64,000 nt of DNA, taken from contig PKTR01000002.1 of the NCBI GenBank assembly GCA_002869065.1, forward strand, positions 62,001 through 126,000, read 5' to 3'. The notes below the pieces were generated by a model, which ran no database searches, was not told the origin of the DNA, and saw only the letters and a program-made list of their open reading frames with translations. This document shows, piece after piece, positions 8,895 through 16,638 of this stretch. Positions within the stretch are counted from its first letter, which is position 1; each line of letters begins with the position of its first letter. Source of the DNA: Hyphomicrobiales bacterium. GTDB lineage: Bacteria > Pseudomonadota > Alphaproteobacteria > Rhizobiales > Rhodobiaceae. The position numbers and the translations under genes were made by a program.

Positions 8895-9071
8895 AGAGAA
8901 TCCCCTCAGGACGAAACTGACTACGGCCAGCGCAAACATGCGCCGGCCTATTTTGCGGCAGACCATAGCGCCGAGTCATGACGAGAACGAGGCAGACGAC
9001 GGATCCCCGCCGCTGCCTCGCGACTGTCGTTCGAAATCGGTTTGCCCGCCTCGCAAGGCAGGCGCGGCGGG

Positions 9072-9692
9072 TCAGGCCGTGTAGGCGTGACGGCCGGAGC
9101 GGATCGCGTCTTCGAGCAGTTCGATGCGGTCCTGACCCCAGAACGGTTCGCCGTTCAGCACATAGCAGGGCGAGCCGACGACGCCGGCGGCGATCGCATC
9201 GGCCTTGTTCTGCTCGTAGGCGGCGGTGACCGCGTCGGACTTGGCGGCGTCGAAGATCGCGTGGCCGTCTTCACCGGCGTCGCCCAGCATGCCTTCGACG
9301 ACGTGATCGTCGGCGACGTTCTTGTCGTAAGCAAAGGCGCCGAGGAACGCGCGACGCGAGAACTCCGCCGGGCTACGGCCGGCAGCCTGAATGGCGATGG
9401 CGCAACGATCGGCTAGCGACGGGTCGAACGGGAAGTAGGCCGGCTGCAGATTGATCGGCATGTGGCGTTTGTCGTGCCAGCGCTGCAGCTCGATGAGACG
9501 ATAGCGCAAACGGGCAGGATGACGCTTGCCGAGCGGGAGACCGCCGGTCTCGTCAAACACCGGGCCGAGCGCGACCGGGCGGAAGGCGACTTTCACGCCG
9601 TTGCGCCGGGCCATTTCGAGAAAGGCGGCGTGACCGAGATATGCCCAAGGCGAGGCGTGCGAATAAAAGTAATCGACCACAATTTCGGACAT
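9072..9692 (-). CDS. DsbA-fold 2-hydroxychromene-2-carboxylate isomerase family protein
   Basis: A 206-residue thioredoxin-fold protein with DYFYSHASPWAYLG at the N-terminus, where the catalytic Ser of the HCCA isomerase/GST-kappa group replaces Cys, and the cis-Pro region GVVGSPCYVLNGEPFWGQDR near the end. In NahD the family catalyses glutathione-dependent isomerisation in naphthalene breakdown, but most chromosomal copies have no assigned substrate and no aromatic pathway genes are nearby. The start ATG 9692 follows GAAGGGGTAGG. Standalone gene. Confidence 0.85.
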   Translation of the reverse strand: MSEIVVDYFYSHASPWAYLGHAAFLEMARRNGVKVAFRPVALGPVFDETGGLPLGKRHPARLRYRLIELQRWHDKRHMPINLQPAYFPFDPSLADRCAIAIQAAGRSPAEFSRRAFLGAFAYDKNVADDHVVEGMLGDAGEDGHAIFDAAKSDAVTAAYEQNKADAIAAGVVGSPCYVLNGEPFWGQDRIELLEDAIRSGRHAYTA

Positions 9693-9886
9693 TGGTCCTA
9701 CCCCTTCTTTTTAAAAGGCCAGTCGTTTTTATGAGAGCCCGTTGGAATTTGGTGCCGGGCGAAGCCCGGGCGCGGAGATTGATTTTCGGCGCCGAAGGTG
9801 GCCGAGACATTGATGCGGGTCAATAGGCTCCGGTTTTGCTGCTGCAAAGCCAGTTTTTCCTCACGCATTGGGCCGACGCCGCGCGA

Positions 9887-11203
9887 TTACGATGCCAGAG
9901 CCTGCAATCCGGACAAAAACGCCACCGGATCCCACTGCTGTGCGATGCGCATCCCATAGATGATCCCAACCGTCGTCAGGACGAGACCGACCAGCATCGC
10001 CGAACCAACCCGCCAGCCGCCGGCCAGCCACGCCAGCACAGTCTTGGCGAGCGTGTTGCTCAACGCCGCGATCAGGATCGCCGTGGCCGCGACATCGGCC
10101 GCAAGCGCGCCCTGGCTGAGCCGAGCCATCGACAGGGTCACGGTGTCGACGTCGGCGAAGCCCGCCGCGGCACCCATCGCATAAGCACCGGAATCGCCGG
10201 CCAGGATCGTCAGCCCCTTGGAGACGATCAGCGCGGCGGCAAGGATCAGGCCGAAGGTCAGCACCGCGCCAAGTTCGAACGGGTTCTTGAGCACCAGCGG
10301 CAGGCGGTGGCTGGGGTCGCCGTCACGGGCGCGCAGCAAGATCCAGGCGAGCACCAGCATGAGCAGACCTGCAATCGCCATCGGCGGCAATAGCCAGCGC
10401 AGCAGGGCGATGTTGAAGAAGGCCGCGACGACGACGATCCGTGCCGTCATCGTGGCACAGGCGAGCACCGCGCCGCCGGCGAACAGGCGCCAGCGCTGCG
10501 GATACTTCCGCGCCAGGCGGGACATGTGGATGGTGACGATGGTCGAGGACACGAGTCCGCCGGCGACCGCCGAGAGCAAGGTGCCGCGACGCTCGCCCGA
10601 CAGCTTGATGGCGCCATAGCCAAGGAAGGACACCGCGGCGATGATGATCATCATCAACCAGATCTGGCGCGGATTGACGGCGTCAAACGGCCCCATGTCG
10701 CGATCCGGCAGCAGCGGCAGCAGGATCAGCGTCATGGCGGCAAGCATCAGCGTTGCGCGTAATTCCTCCCAGGAGAGGCGGCGCAGCCAGGCGTGCATGG
10801 CGCCCTTGGCGGCAAGGAGCAGCGCGACGGCGACGCCGCCTGCCGCCGCAACCGTGCGGTCGCCGAGAACGGCGAAGGCGCCGAGGGCGAAGGTGAGCAT
10901 CGCGGCAACGACCGTGGTCGAGCCGATGTCGCGGTCGCGAGCGACCTCATCGCGGTGCAGAAGAGCAATCACGGCGCAGAAGCTTGCAAAGGCGAGACCG
11001 AGCGCCCAATAGGCAGCCGCACCGCCGACGGCAACAAGGGCGCCCCAGAATCCGCCGAGCAGCGCGCTGAGTGCGAAGGTGCGGATGCCGGCGAAGCGGC
11101 GCCCCTCTTCCTCGTTGCGCTCTTTCCAGCCGCGCTCGAGACCGACGATCAGGCCGATCGCCAGCGCAATTGCCAATCGTTCAATCAGGTCAGACGGATC
11201 CAT
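9887..11203 (-). CDS. MgtC/SapB and DUF4010 domain membrane protein
   Basis: A 438-residue integral membrane protein. The first third carries the MgtC/SapB pattern (IGLIVGLERGW, RTFALSALLGG); the remainder is a DUF4010 domain with several helices, ending AGGWRVGSAMLVG. MgtC proteins are linked to magnesium limitation and envelope physiology, but the long DUF4010 version is functionally unassigned. The upstream neighbour on the same strand is a P-II signalling protein, 72 bases away, so co-expression with nitrogen or energy signalling is possible but unproven. Confidence 0.85.
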   Translation of the reverse strand: MDPSDLIERLAIALAIGLIVGLERGWKERNEEEGRRFAGIRTFALSALLGGFWGALVAVGGAAAYWALGLAFASFCAVIALLHRDEVARDRDIGSTTVVAAMLTFALGAFAVLGDRTVAAAGGVAVALLLAAKGAMHAWLRRLSWEELRATLMLAAMTLILLPLLPDRDMGPFDAVNPRQIWLMMIIIAAVSFLGYGAIKLSGERRGTLLSAVAGGLVSSTIVTIHMSRLARKYPQRWRLFAGGAVLACATMTARIVVVAAFFNIALLRWLLPPMAIAGLLMLVLAWILLRARDGDPSHRLPLVLKNPFELGAVLTFGLILAAALIVSKGLTILAGDSGAYAMGAAAGFADVDTVTLSMARLSQGALAADVAATAILIAALSNTLAKTVLAWLAGGWRVGSAMLVGLVLTTVGIIYGMRIAQQWDPVAFLSGLQALAS

Positions 11204-11275
11204 GTCCTAGCCTCCCGACCGTCTTGCGGCCCGGATACGCAGTACGTCAGGGAGACGGAGCCGACCGGCTGAGAG

Positions 11276-11614
11276 TCAGATGGCCTCGACGCCGGTTTCG
11301 CCGGTGCGAATGCGCATGGCGGTTTCGATGTCGAAGCTGAAGATCTTGCCATCACCGACCTTGCCGGTGCGCGCAGCCGCTGCGATCGTGTCGATCACCT
11401 CGTTCGCCCGCTTTTCCTCAGTGACGATCTCAAGCCGGATCTTCGGCACGAAGTTCACCACATATTCGGCGCCGCGGTAGATCTCGGTGTGGCCCTTCTG
11501 GCGGCCATAGCCTTTGACCTCGCTGACGGTCACGCCATCGATCCCCAACGAGTGGAGCGCCTCACGCACGTCGTCCAGCCGATGCGGCTGAATAATGGCG
11601 ATAATGAACTTCAT
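11276..11614 (-). CDS. P-II family nitrogen regulatory protein (GlnB/GlnK)
   Basis: A 112-residue P-II protein of normal length. The T-loop contains RGAEYVVNF with uridylylation Tyr51; the B-loop is TGKVGDGKIF and the C-terminal RIRTGE is present. P-II proteins bind ATP/ADP and 2-oxoglutarate and control nitrogen transport and assimilation. A strong GGGAGG ribosome site precedes ATG 11614. No amtB or glnA flanks it; the next gene on the strand encodes an MgtC/DUF4010 protein. Whether this is GlnB, GlnK or a special-purpose P-II cannot be decided from sequence alone. No sigma-54 -24/-12 promoter was found in the 250 bases upstream. Confidence 0.93.
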   Translation of the reverse strand: MKFIIAIIQPHRLDDVREALHSLGIDGVTVSEVKGYGRQKGHTEIYRGAEYVVNFVPKIRLEIVTEEKRANEVIDTIAAAARTGKVGDGKIFSFDIETAMRIRTGETGVEAI

Positions 11615-11868
11615 CCGTACCTCCCACTAGCCGGCGCCCCCGTTCCGCGACGATCGCGCGACCGCGGACCGGTGATCCGGCTCTGCCTGCAAGCGGGTTG
11701 TCCCCGCCTCGCGATATACGGGAAGTTTAGAGCGGTTTCGATCCGCGCGCAAATCCGATGTATCGGCAAAACATGTTTAAACGCAGCTGGTTATGCGCAT
11801 AGTCAAAAAGACGAAAGGCAGCGCGGGAGGACCGCGCCGCCTATCATCGATTCTTGCCGGGCGCCGGT

Positions 11869-14073
11869 TCAGGCGACGCGTGCCGGCGGGAAGCGGCCGT
11901 AGAAGGTCTCGCCCTTTTCGGCCATTTCCACGAGCAGCTTCGGCGGCGTGAAACGCGGGCCGTGGGCCGCGACGAGGTCATTGCACATGGCGACGAAGTC
12001 GGCGGTGCCGATACCGTCGATGTAGGACAACGTGCCACCCGAATAGGGCGCGAAGCCGAATCCGAGGATCGAGCCGACATCGGCCTCACGCACGTCGGTG
12101 ACGACGTTTTCCTCCACGCAGCGCGCCGCTTCGAGCGCCTGGGCGGCCAGCAGCCGTTCCTTCAGTTCGTCGACATCGATTTCCTCGGCGTCCTTCACCG
12201 GCACGCCGAGCGCCTCGTTGAGGTCCGGCCAGAAGTGCTTGTGCTTGCCGTCATAGTCGAAGAAGCCCTTACCGTTCTTGCGGCCAAGGCGTTCGTTCTT
12301 TTCGACCAGTACATCGAGCAGCGCTTCCTGACGCGGTTCGACGCCGGCCTCGCCGAGATCCTTGCGGGCCGCCTTGACGATCTTCCAGATGAGGTCGAGC
12401 GCGACCTCGTCGGACAGGGTCAGCGGGCCAACCGGCATGCCGGCGAGTTTGGCCGCATTGTCGACCATCGGCGCGGGAATGCCTTCCATCACCATGATGT
12501 GGGCCTCGCGCAGATAGGCGCCGACGCAGCGGTTGGCGTAGAAGCCGCGGGTGTCGTTGACGACGATCGGCGTCTTGCGGATGGCGCGGACATAGTCGAG
12601 GGCGACGGCGAGCGCCTTGTCGCCGGTCTTTTCGCCGAGAATGATCTCGACCAGCATCATCTTGTCGACGGGCGAGAAGAAGTGGATACCGATGAAATCC
12701 TCCGGCCGCTTCGAATTCTCGGCCAGCGAGGTGATCGGCAGCGTCGAGGTGTTCGACGCGAAGACGGTGCCTTCCGGCAGCACGGCTTCAGCGGCCTCGG
12801 TGACGGCCTTCTTCACACCGCGTTCCTCGAACACGGCCTCGACGACGAGATCGCAGTCGGCGAGCAGCGCGTAGTCGGCGGACGGCGTGATGCGGGCGAG
12901 CAGCGCGTCCTTTGCTTCCGGCTTGGCGCGGCCCTTCTTGACGCGATTGGCCATCAGTTGCTCGGAATAGGCCTTGCCCTTTTCGGCGGCTTCCATGTCG
13001 CGGTCGATCAGCACGACGTCGATGCCGGCAGCCGCCGTGACATAGGCGATGCCGGCGCCCATGAAACCGGCGCCGAGCACACCGACCTTCTTCAGCCGGC
13101 TTGGCTCGATACCGGCGGGACGGCGGGCGCCCTTGTTCAGCTCCTGCATGGAGACGAACAGCGAGCGGATCATGGCCGCCGCTTCCTTGGTCTGCAGGAT
13201 ATTGGCGAACCAGCGCGACTCAACCGTCAGCGCCTGATCCATCGGCAGCTGCAGGCCCTCATAGACCGATTGCATGATGGCGCGGGCGGCCGGATAGTTG
13301 TCGTGGGTCTCGCGGCGATAGATGGCGATCGCGGCGGGCCAGAACTGGAAGCCCTGCGGCGAGTAGATCTTGCCGCCGGGCAGCTTGAAGCCCTTCTTGT
13401 CCCACGGTTTGACCGGATCGAGGCCATTTTCGATCAGCGCCTTGGCGGCATCGATCAACTGCTCGGCGGGCACCACCTCATCGACCAGCTTCATGCCCTT
13501 GGCCTGCGCGGGGCGCAGCTCGCGGCCCTGCAGCAGGAACTGCAGACCGGCCTGCGCATCGGCCATGCGCATGACGCGCTGGGTGCCACCGGCACCGGGG
13601 AAGAGGCCGACCTTCACTTCCGGAAGGGCGATCTTGACCTTGTCGGACTGCAGCGCGACGCGGGCGTGGCAGGCGAGCGCCAGTTCGGTGGCGCCGCCCA
13701 TGCACACGCCGTTGATGGCTGCGACCCACGGCTTGCCGCAGGTCTCGAGGCGGCGGTAAATCCGCTGCAAGCGGCTCGACTCGTCGAACAGCCTCTGCGC
13801 GGCAGCCTCCTCATTGCCCTTGGCGCGCTCGGCGTGAAATACCGCCAGCAGCCGTTCCAGCATGGTCAGATCGGCGCCGCCGGAGAAGCTATCCTTGCCG
13901 GAGGTGAAGACCACCCCCTTGATCGCCTCGTCCTCGGTGACCGCGGTGACGATGCGGTCGAGTTCGTCCATCACCTCAAGGGTGAAGACGTTCATCGAAC
14001 GGCCCGGCATGTCCCAGGTCAGCAGCGCGATACCCTCGCCGTCAACCGCCAGTGTGAAATTCTCAAAGCTCAT
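11869..14073 (-). CDS. fatty-acid oxidation multifunctional enzyme, FadJ/FadB-like
   Basis: A 734-residue bifunctional enzyme. The N-terminal enoyl-CoA hydratase domain (about 1-300) has both catalytic Glu contexts, GGATELALACH and LPEVKVGLFPGAGGTQR. The 3-hydroxyacyl-CoA dehydrogenase domain begins with NAD-binding GAGFMGAG (about 331), followed by catalytic His in IHFFSPVDK and C-terminal 3HCDH domains. It hydrates enoyl-CoA and oxidises the hydroxyacyl-CoA product. ATG 14073 follows GGGAGGACAGA, a strong ribosome site; the open frame further upstream overlaps the cupin gene and is not coding. It is the last gene of the minus-strand beta-oxidation cluster. Confidence 0.93.
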   Translation of the reverse strand: MSFENFTLAVDGEGIALLTWDMPGRSMNVFTLEVMDELDRIVTAVTEDEAIKGVVFTSGKDSFSGGADLTMLERLLAVFHAERAKGNEEAAAQRLFDESSRLQRIYRRLETCGKPWVAAINGVCMGGATELALACHARVALQSDKVKIALPEVKVGLFPGAGGTQRVMRMADAQAGLQFLLQGRELRPAQAKGMKLVDEVVPAEQLIDAAKALIENGLDPVKPWDKKGFKLPGGKIYSPQGFQFWPAAIAIYRRETHDNYPAARAIMQSVYEGLQLPMDQALTVESRWFANILQTKEAAAMIRSLFVSMQELNKGARRPAGIEPSRLKKVGVLGAGFMGAGIAYVTAAAGIDVVLIDRDMEAAEKGKAYSEQLMANRVKKGRAKPEAKDALLARITPSADYALLADCDLVVEAVFEERGVKKAVTEAAEAVLPEGTVFASNTSTLPITSLAENSKRPEDFIGIHFFSPVDKMMLVEIILGEKTGDKALAVALDYVRAIRKTPIVVNDTRGFYANRCVGAYLREAHIMVMEGIPAPMVDNAAKLAGMPVGPLTLSDEVALDLIWKIVKAARKDLGEAGVEPRQEALLDVLVEKNERLGRKNGKGFFDYDGKHKHFWPDLNEALGVPVKDAEEIDVDELKERLLAAQALEAARCVEENVVTDVREADVGSILGFGFAPYSGGTLSYIDGIGTADFVAMCNDLVAAHGPRFTPPKLLVEMAEKGETFYGRFPPARVA

Positions 14074-14110
14074 TCTGTCCTCCCGTCTCTCGCATTCCGA
14101 GGCGGTGTGA

Positions 14111-14572
14111 TTAGTCGTAGCTCGACCCGTCCTTGTGCAGGAAGCGGAAGCCGGTGGCGTCCTTTTCCGCAAGCAGGTCGTCATCGGGATAATGGGCGCG
14201 CTCGGTCTCGGCGCGGGTGCCGATCTCGAGATAGACGGCGTCGCGGTCGGTGCGGTTGACGAGGTGATGACCGTCGAAAACGCCGGCCTTGAAGCCCGCC
14301 GCATCGCCGGGACGCAGTACGGTCTCGCCGGCGTCCTCGATCAGCACCACTTCGCCCTCGACGATGAAGACGAACTCGTCTTCGTTTTCATGCCAGTGGC
14401 GCAACGCCGACTGGGCGCCGGGAGCGAGCCGGGTCAGATTGACGCCGAACTGGTCGAGGCCGACGGCATCGCCGAGGCGCTTTCTCACGCGGCCCTCGAC
14501 CCGCTCGCGGAACGGCGACGGATAGCCACTGCCGCCCTTCCAACCCATTCCCTCGATATCGATCTTCGGCAT
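14111..14572 (-). CDS. cupin-domain protein
   Basis: A 153-residue small cupin. Metal-binding style motifs are visible: RHWHENEDEFVFIVEGE and the second cupin motif GDAAGFKAGVFDGHHLVN. The ATG is 2 bases after the thiolase stop (TGACCATG), so it is made as part of the fatty-acid operon. Function is unknown; cupins of this type are often called transcriptional regulator-like or isomerase-like without experimental support. Its fixed position between thiolase and FadJ suggests a role in acyl-CoA metabolism (inference). Confidence 0.85.
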   Translation of the reverse strand: MPKIDIEGMGWKGGSGYPSPFRERVEGRVRKRLGDAVGLDQFGVNLTRLAPGAQSALRHWHENEDEFVFIVEGEVVLIEDAGETVLRPGDAAGFKAGVFDGHHLVNRTDRDAVYLEIGTRAETERAHYPDDDLLAEKDATGFRFLHKDGSSYD

Positions 14573-14574
14573 GG

Positions 14575-15783
14575 TCAGACCCGCTCGATGATGGTGGCAG
14601 TGCCCATACCGGCGCCGATGCACAGCGTGACGAGCGCGGTGTTGAGATCGCGCCGTTCCAGCTCGTCGAGCACGGTGCCGAGCAGCATCGCGCCGGTCGC
14701 GCCGAGCGGGTGCCCCATGGCGATCGCGCCTCCATTGACGTTGACCTTGGCCGGATCGGCGTCGAAAGCCTGCAGGAAGCGCAGCACGACGGAGGCGAAG
14801 GCCTCGTTGACCTCGATCAGATCGATGTCGCCAATGTTCATGCCGGTGCGTGCGAGCAGCTTCTTCGTCACATCGACCGGGCCGGTCAGCATGATCGCCG
14901 GCTCGCTGCCGATATTGGTGAAGGCGCGGATGCGCGCGCGCGGTTTGAGACCTGCCGCCTCGCCGGCCTCGCGGCTACCGACCAGCACGCCGGCGGCACC
15001 GTCGACGATGCCCGACGAATTACCTGCGTGGTGGACGTGGCGGATGGCTTCGAGTTCCGGGTAGGCCTGAATGGCCACCGCGTCGAAGCCGCCCATCTGG
15101 CCCATCAGCTCGAACGAGGCCGACAGCGAGGCGAGCGACTGCATGTCGGTGCCGGGGCGCATGTGCTCGTCTCGGTCGAGGATGGTGAGGCCGTTGATGT
15201 CCTTCACCGGCACGACCGAATTGGCAAAACGGCCAGCCTCCCAGGCGGCGGCGGCACGGTTCTGGCTTTCCACCGCGTAGCCGTCGACGTCGTCGCGCGA
15301 GAAGCCGTATTTGGTGGCGATCAGGTCGGCGGAGACGCCCTGCGGCATGAAGTAGGAGGGCAGCGCCACTTCCGGATCGACCGGCCAGGCGCCACCCGAG
15401 GCGCCGATGCCGATGCGGCTCATGGATTCGACGCCGCCGCCAATCGCCATCTGGTGCTGACCCGACATGACCTGTGCGGCCGCCATGTTGACCGCGTCGA
15501 GCCCCGATGCGCAGAAGCGATTGATCTGCATGCCCGGGACGCTGTCGTCATAGCCGGCGGCGAACACCGCGGCGCGGGCGATATCGCCGCCCGCCTCGCC
15601 GATCGGATCGACGCAACCGAGCACGACGTCCTCGACGTGGCTGGTGTCGAGGCCGTTGCGGTCGCGCAGCGCTTCGAGCGTGCCGGCGGCGAGCCGCACC
15701 GCCGTCACTTCGTGCAGCGCGCCGTCCTTCTTGCCGCGGCCGCGCGGGGTGCGCACGTGATCGTAGATAAAGGCGTCAGGCAT
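14575..15783 (-). CDS. acetyl-CoA C-acyltransferase (thiolase)
   Basis: A 402-residue thiolase II family enzyme with acyl-accepting Cys in INRFCASGLDAV, active-site His in GHPLGATGA and the second Cys in CIGAGMG. It cleaves 3-ketoacyl-CoA in the last step of beta-oxidation. Two adjacent ATGs occur; I prefer 15783, 5 bases after AAGGAGG, over 15786. It sits 24 bases after the GST gene and overlaps the initiation region of the cupin gene. With the FadJ-like enzyme downstream it completes the thiolytic and hydration/dehydrogenation steps of the pathway. Confidence 0.93.
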   Translation of the reverse strand: MPDAFIYDHVRTPRGRGKKDGALHEVTAVRLAAGTLEALRDRNGLDTSHVEDVVLGCVDPIGEAGGDIARAAVFAAGYDDSVPGMQINRFCASGLDAVNMAAAQVMSGQHQMAIGGGVESMSRIGIGASGGAWPVDPEVALPSYFMPQGVSADLIATKYGFSRDDVDGYAVESQNRAAAAWEAGRFANSVVPVKDINGLTILDRDEHMRPGTDMQSLASLSASFELMGQMGGFDAVAIQAYPELEAIRHVHHAGNSSGIVDGAAGVLVGSREAGEAAGLKPRARIRAFTNIGSEPAIMLTGPVDVTKKLLARTGMNIGDIDLIEVNEAFASVVLRFLQAFDADPAKVNVNGGAIAMGHPLGATGAMLLGTVLDELERRDLNTALVTLCIGAGMGTATIIERV

Positions 15784-15807
15784 CATGTCCTCCTTGCCCG
15801 AAAGAAC

Positions 15808-16443
15808 TCACGACGCGTCGGGCAGCGGGTGCCCGGGCATCAGATCGTAGGGATGCTGCCAGCCCGGCTGCGCGCGGATGCGGTCGAGCCAGGCGGCGAT
15901 GTTGGGATATTCGGCCCAGTCGACGCCGATCTCCTCGGGCCAGAACAGGTAGCCGCAGAGCGACAGGTCGGCGATGGTCAACCGGTCGCCGATGACGAAA
16001 TCGCGGTCGGCGAGATGATCGTTCAGCACCTTCATCGCGGCAGCAGCGCGGCCTTCGAGAAAGGCAGTGACAGGGGTCTCGCCGGTCTTTGCGAACACCC
16101 GCAGGAAGCGCAGCGTCGCGGTGTAGCTGGTCAGCTTGTGATTGTCCCACAACAGCCAGCGCAGGATCTCGCGGCGCTCGTTCTCGTTCTGCGGCCCGAA
16201 GCGGCCTAGCTTCTCTGCCAGGTAGTCGAGAATGACGCCGGACTGGCTGAGCTTTACGTCGCCATGTTCGAGGATTGGCGCCTCGCCCATCTCGTTGATG
16301 GCGCGGTATTCCGGCGAACGCGTCTCGCCATTGAAGAAATCGACGAAACGCGGCTCCCAGTCGGCGCCGGCGAGCGCCAACGCGAGCGCCGCCTTGTAGG
16401 CATTGCCGGACTGAGCGAAGCAGTAGAGCGTGAATTCGGCCAA
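15808..16443 (-). CDS. glutathione S-transferase family protein
   Basis: A 211-residue GST with a thioredoxin-fold N-terminal half (FTLYCFAQSGNAYKA, cis-Pro in EAPILEHG, SQSGVILDYLA) and an all-helical C-terminal half (IGDRLTIADLSLCGYL). The start is TTG at 16443, supported by GGGAGG 4-5 bases upstream; no in-frame ATG lies nearby. It stands between the acyl-CoA dehydrogenase and the thiolase on the same strand and is probably co-transcribed with the thiolase. Its substrate is unknown; a detoxifying role toward lipid-derived electrophiles would fit the setting but is inference. Confidence 0.87.
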   Translation of the reverse strand: MAEFTLYCFAQSGNAYKAALALALAGADWEPRFVDFFNGETRSPEYRAINEMGEAPILEHGDVKLSQSGVILDYLAEKLGRFGPQNENERREILRWLLWDNHKLTSYTATLRFLRVFAKTGETPVTAFLEGRAAAAMKVLNDHLADRDFVIGDRLTIADLSLCGYLFWPEEIGVDWAEYPNIAAWLDRIRAQPGWQHPYDLMPGHPLPDAS

Positions 16444-16534
16444 TCGATCCTCCCTGATGGGCGCCGCGCGGGGCGGCTCCCTAGCCTTCCTTTCGATTCC
16501 ACCGGGCCTTGCGGCCGGTTCCAGAGCGGGAGCT

Positions 16535-16638
16535 TAGAGCGCTATCCGTTCCAACTGAATCGAATTGACATTCGTTTCTGTTGTTTTTCCCGCATCATCT
16601 TGTCGATCCTCGTTCCACTACGGTCGGATGATGCTCTA
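16535..16638. repeat. intergenic palindromic repeat region with TAGAGC ends
   Basis: Non-coding DNA between the GST and acyl-CoA dehydrogenase genes. It begins with TAGAGC at 16535 and ends with GCTCTA at 16633-16638. GCATCATC (16593-16600) pairs perfectly with GATGATGC (16627-16634). The final CTA is the stop codon TAG of the minus-strand dehydrogenase. The same end motif recurs at 11728, 37633, 38291 and 42278, which suggests a dispersed RIME/REP-like element of the kind common in Hyphomicrobiales. Confidence 0.6.

Noticed and set aside
9755-9769. Hairpin CCGGGC-GAA-GCCCGG as a terminator
   Set aside because: No T-run on either strand and wrong position for a gene end; a short GC hairpin of this size is expected by chance.
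11854-14259. An 801-residue open frame antisense to the FadJ-like gene
   Set aside because: The opposite strand carries clear catalytic motifs; this frame has none and no ribosome site. The same reasoning applies to long antisense frames at 16264-18729 and 52368-54257.
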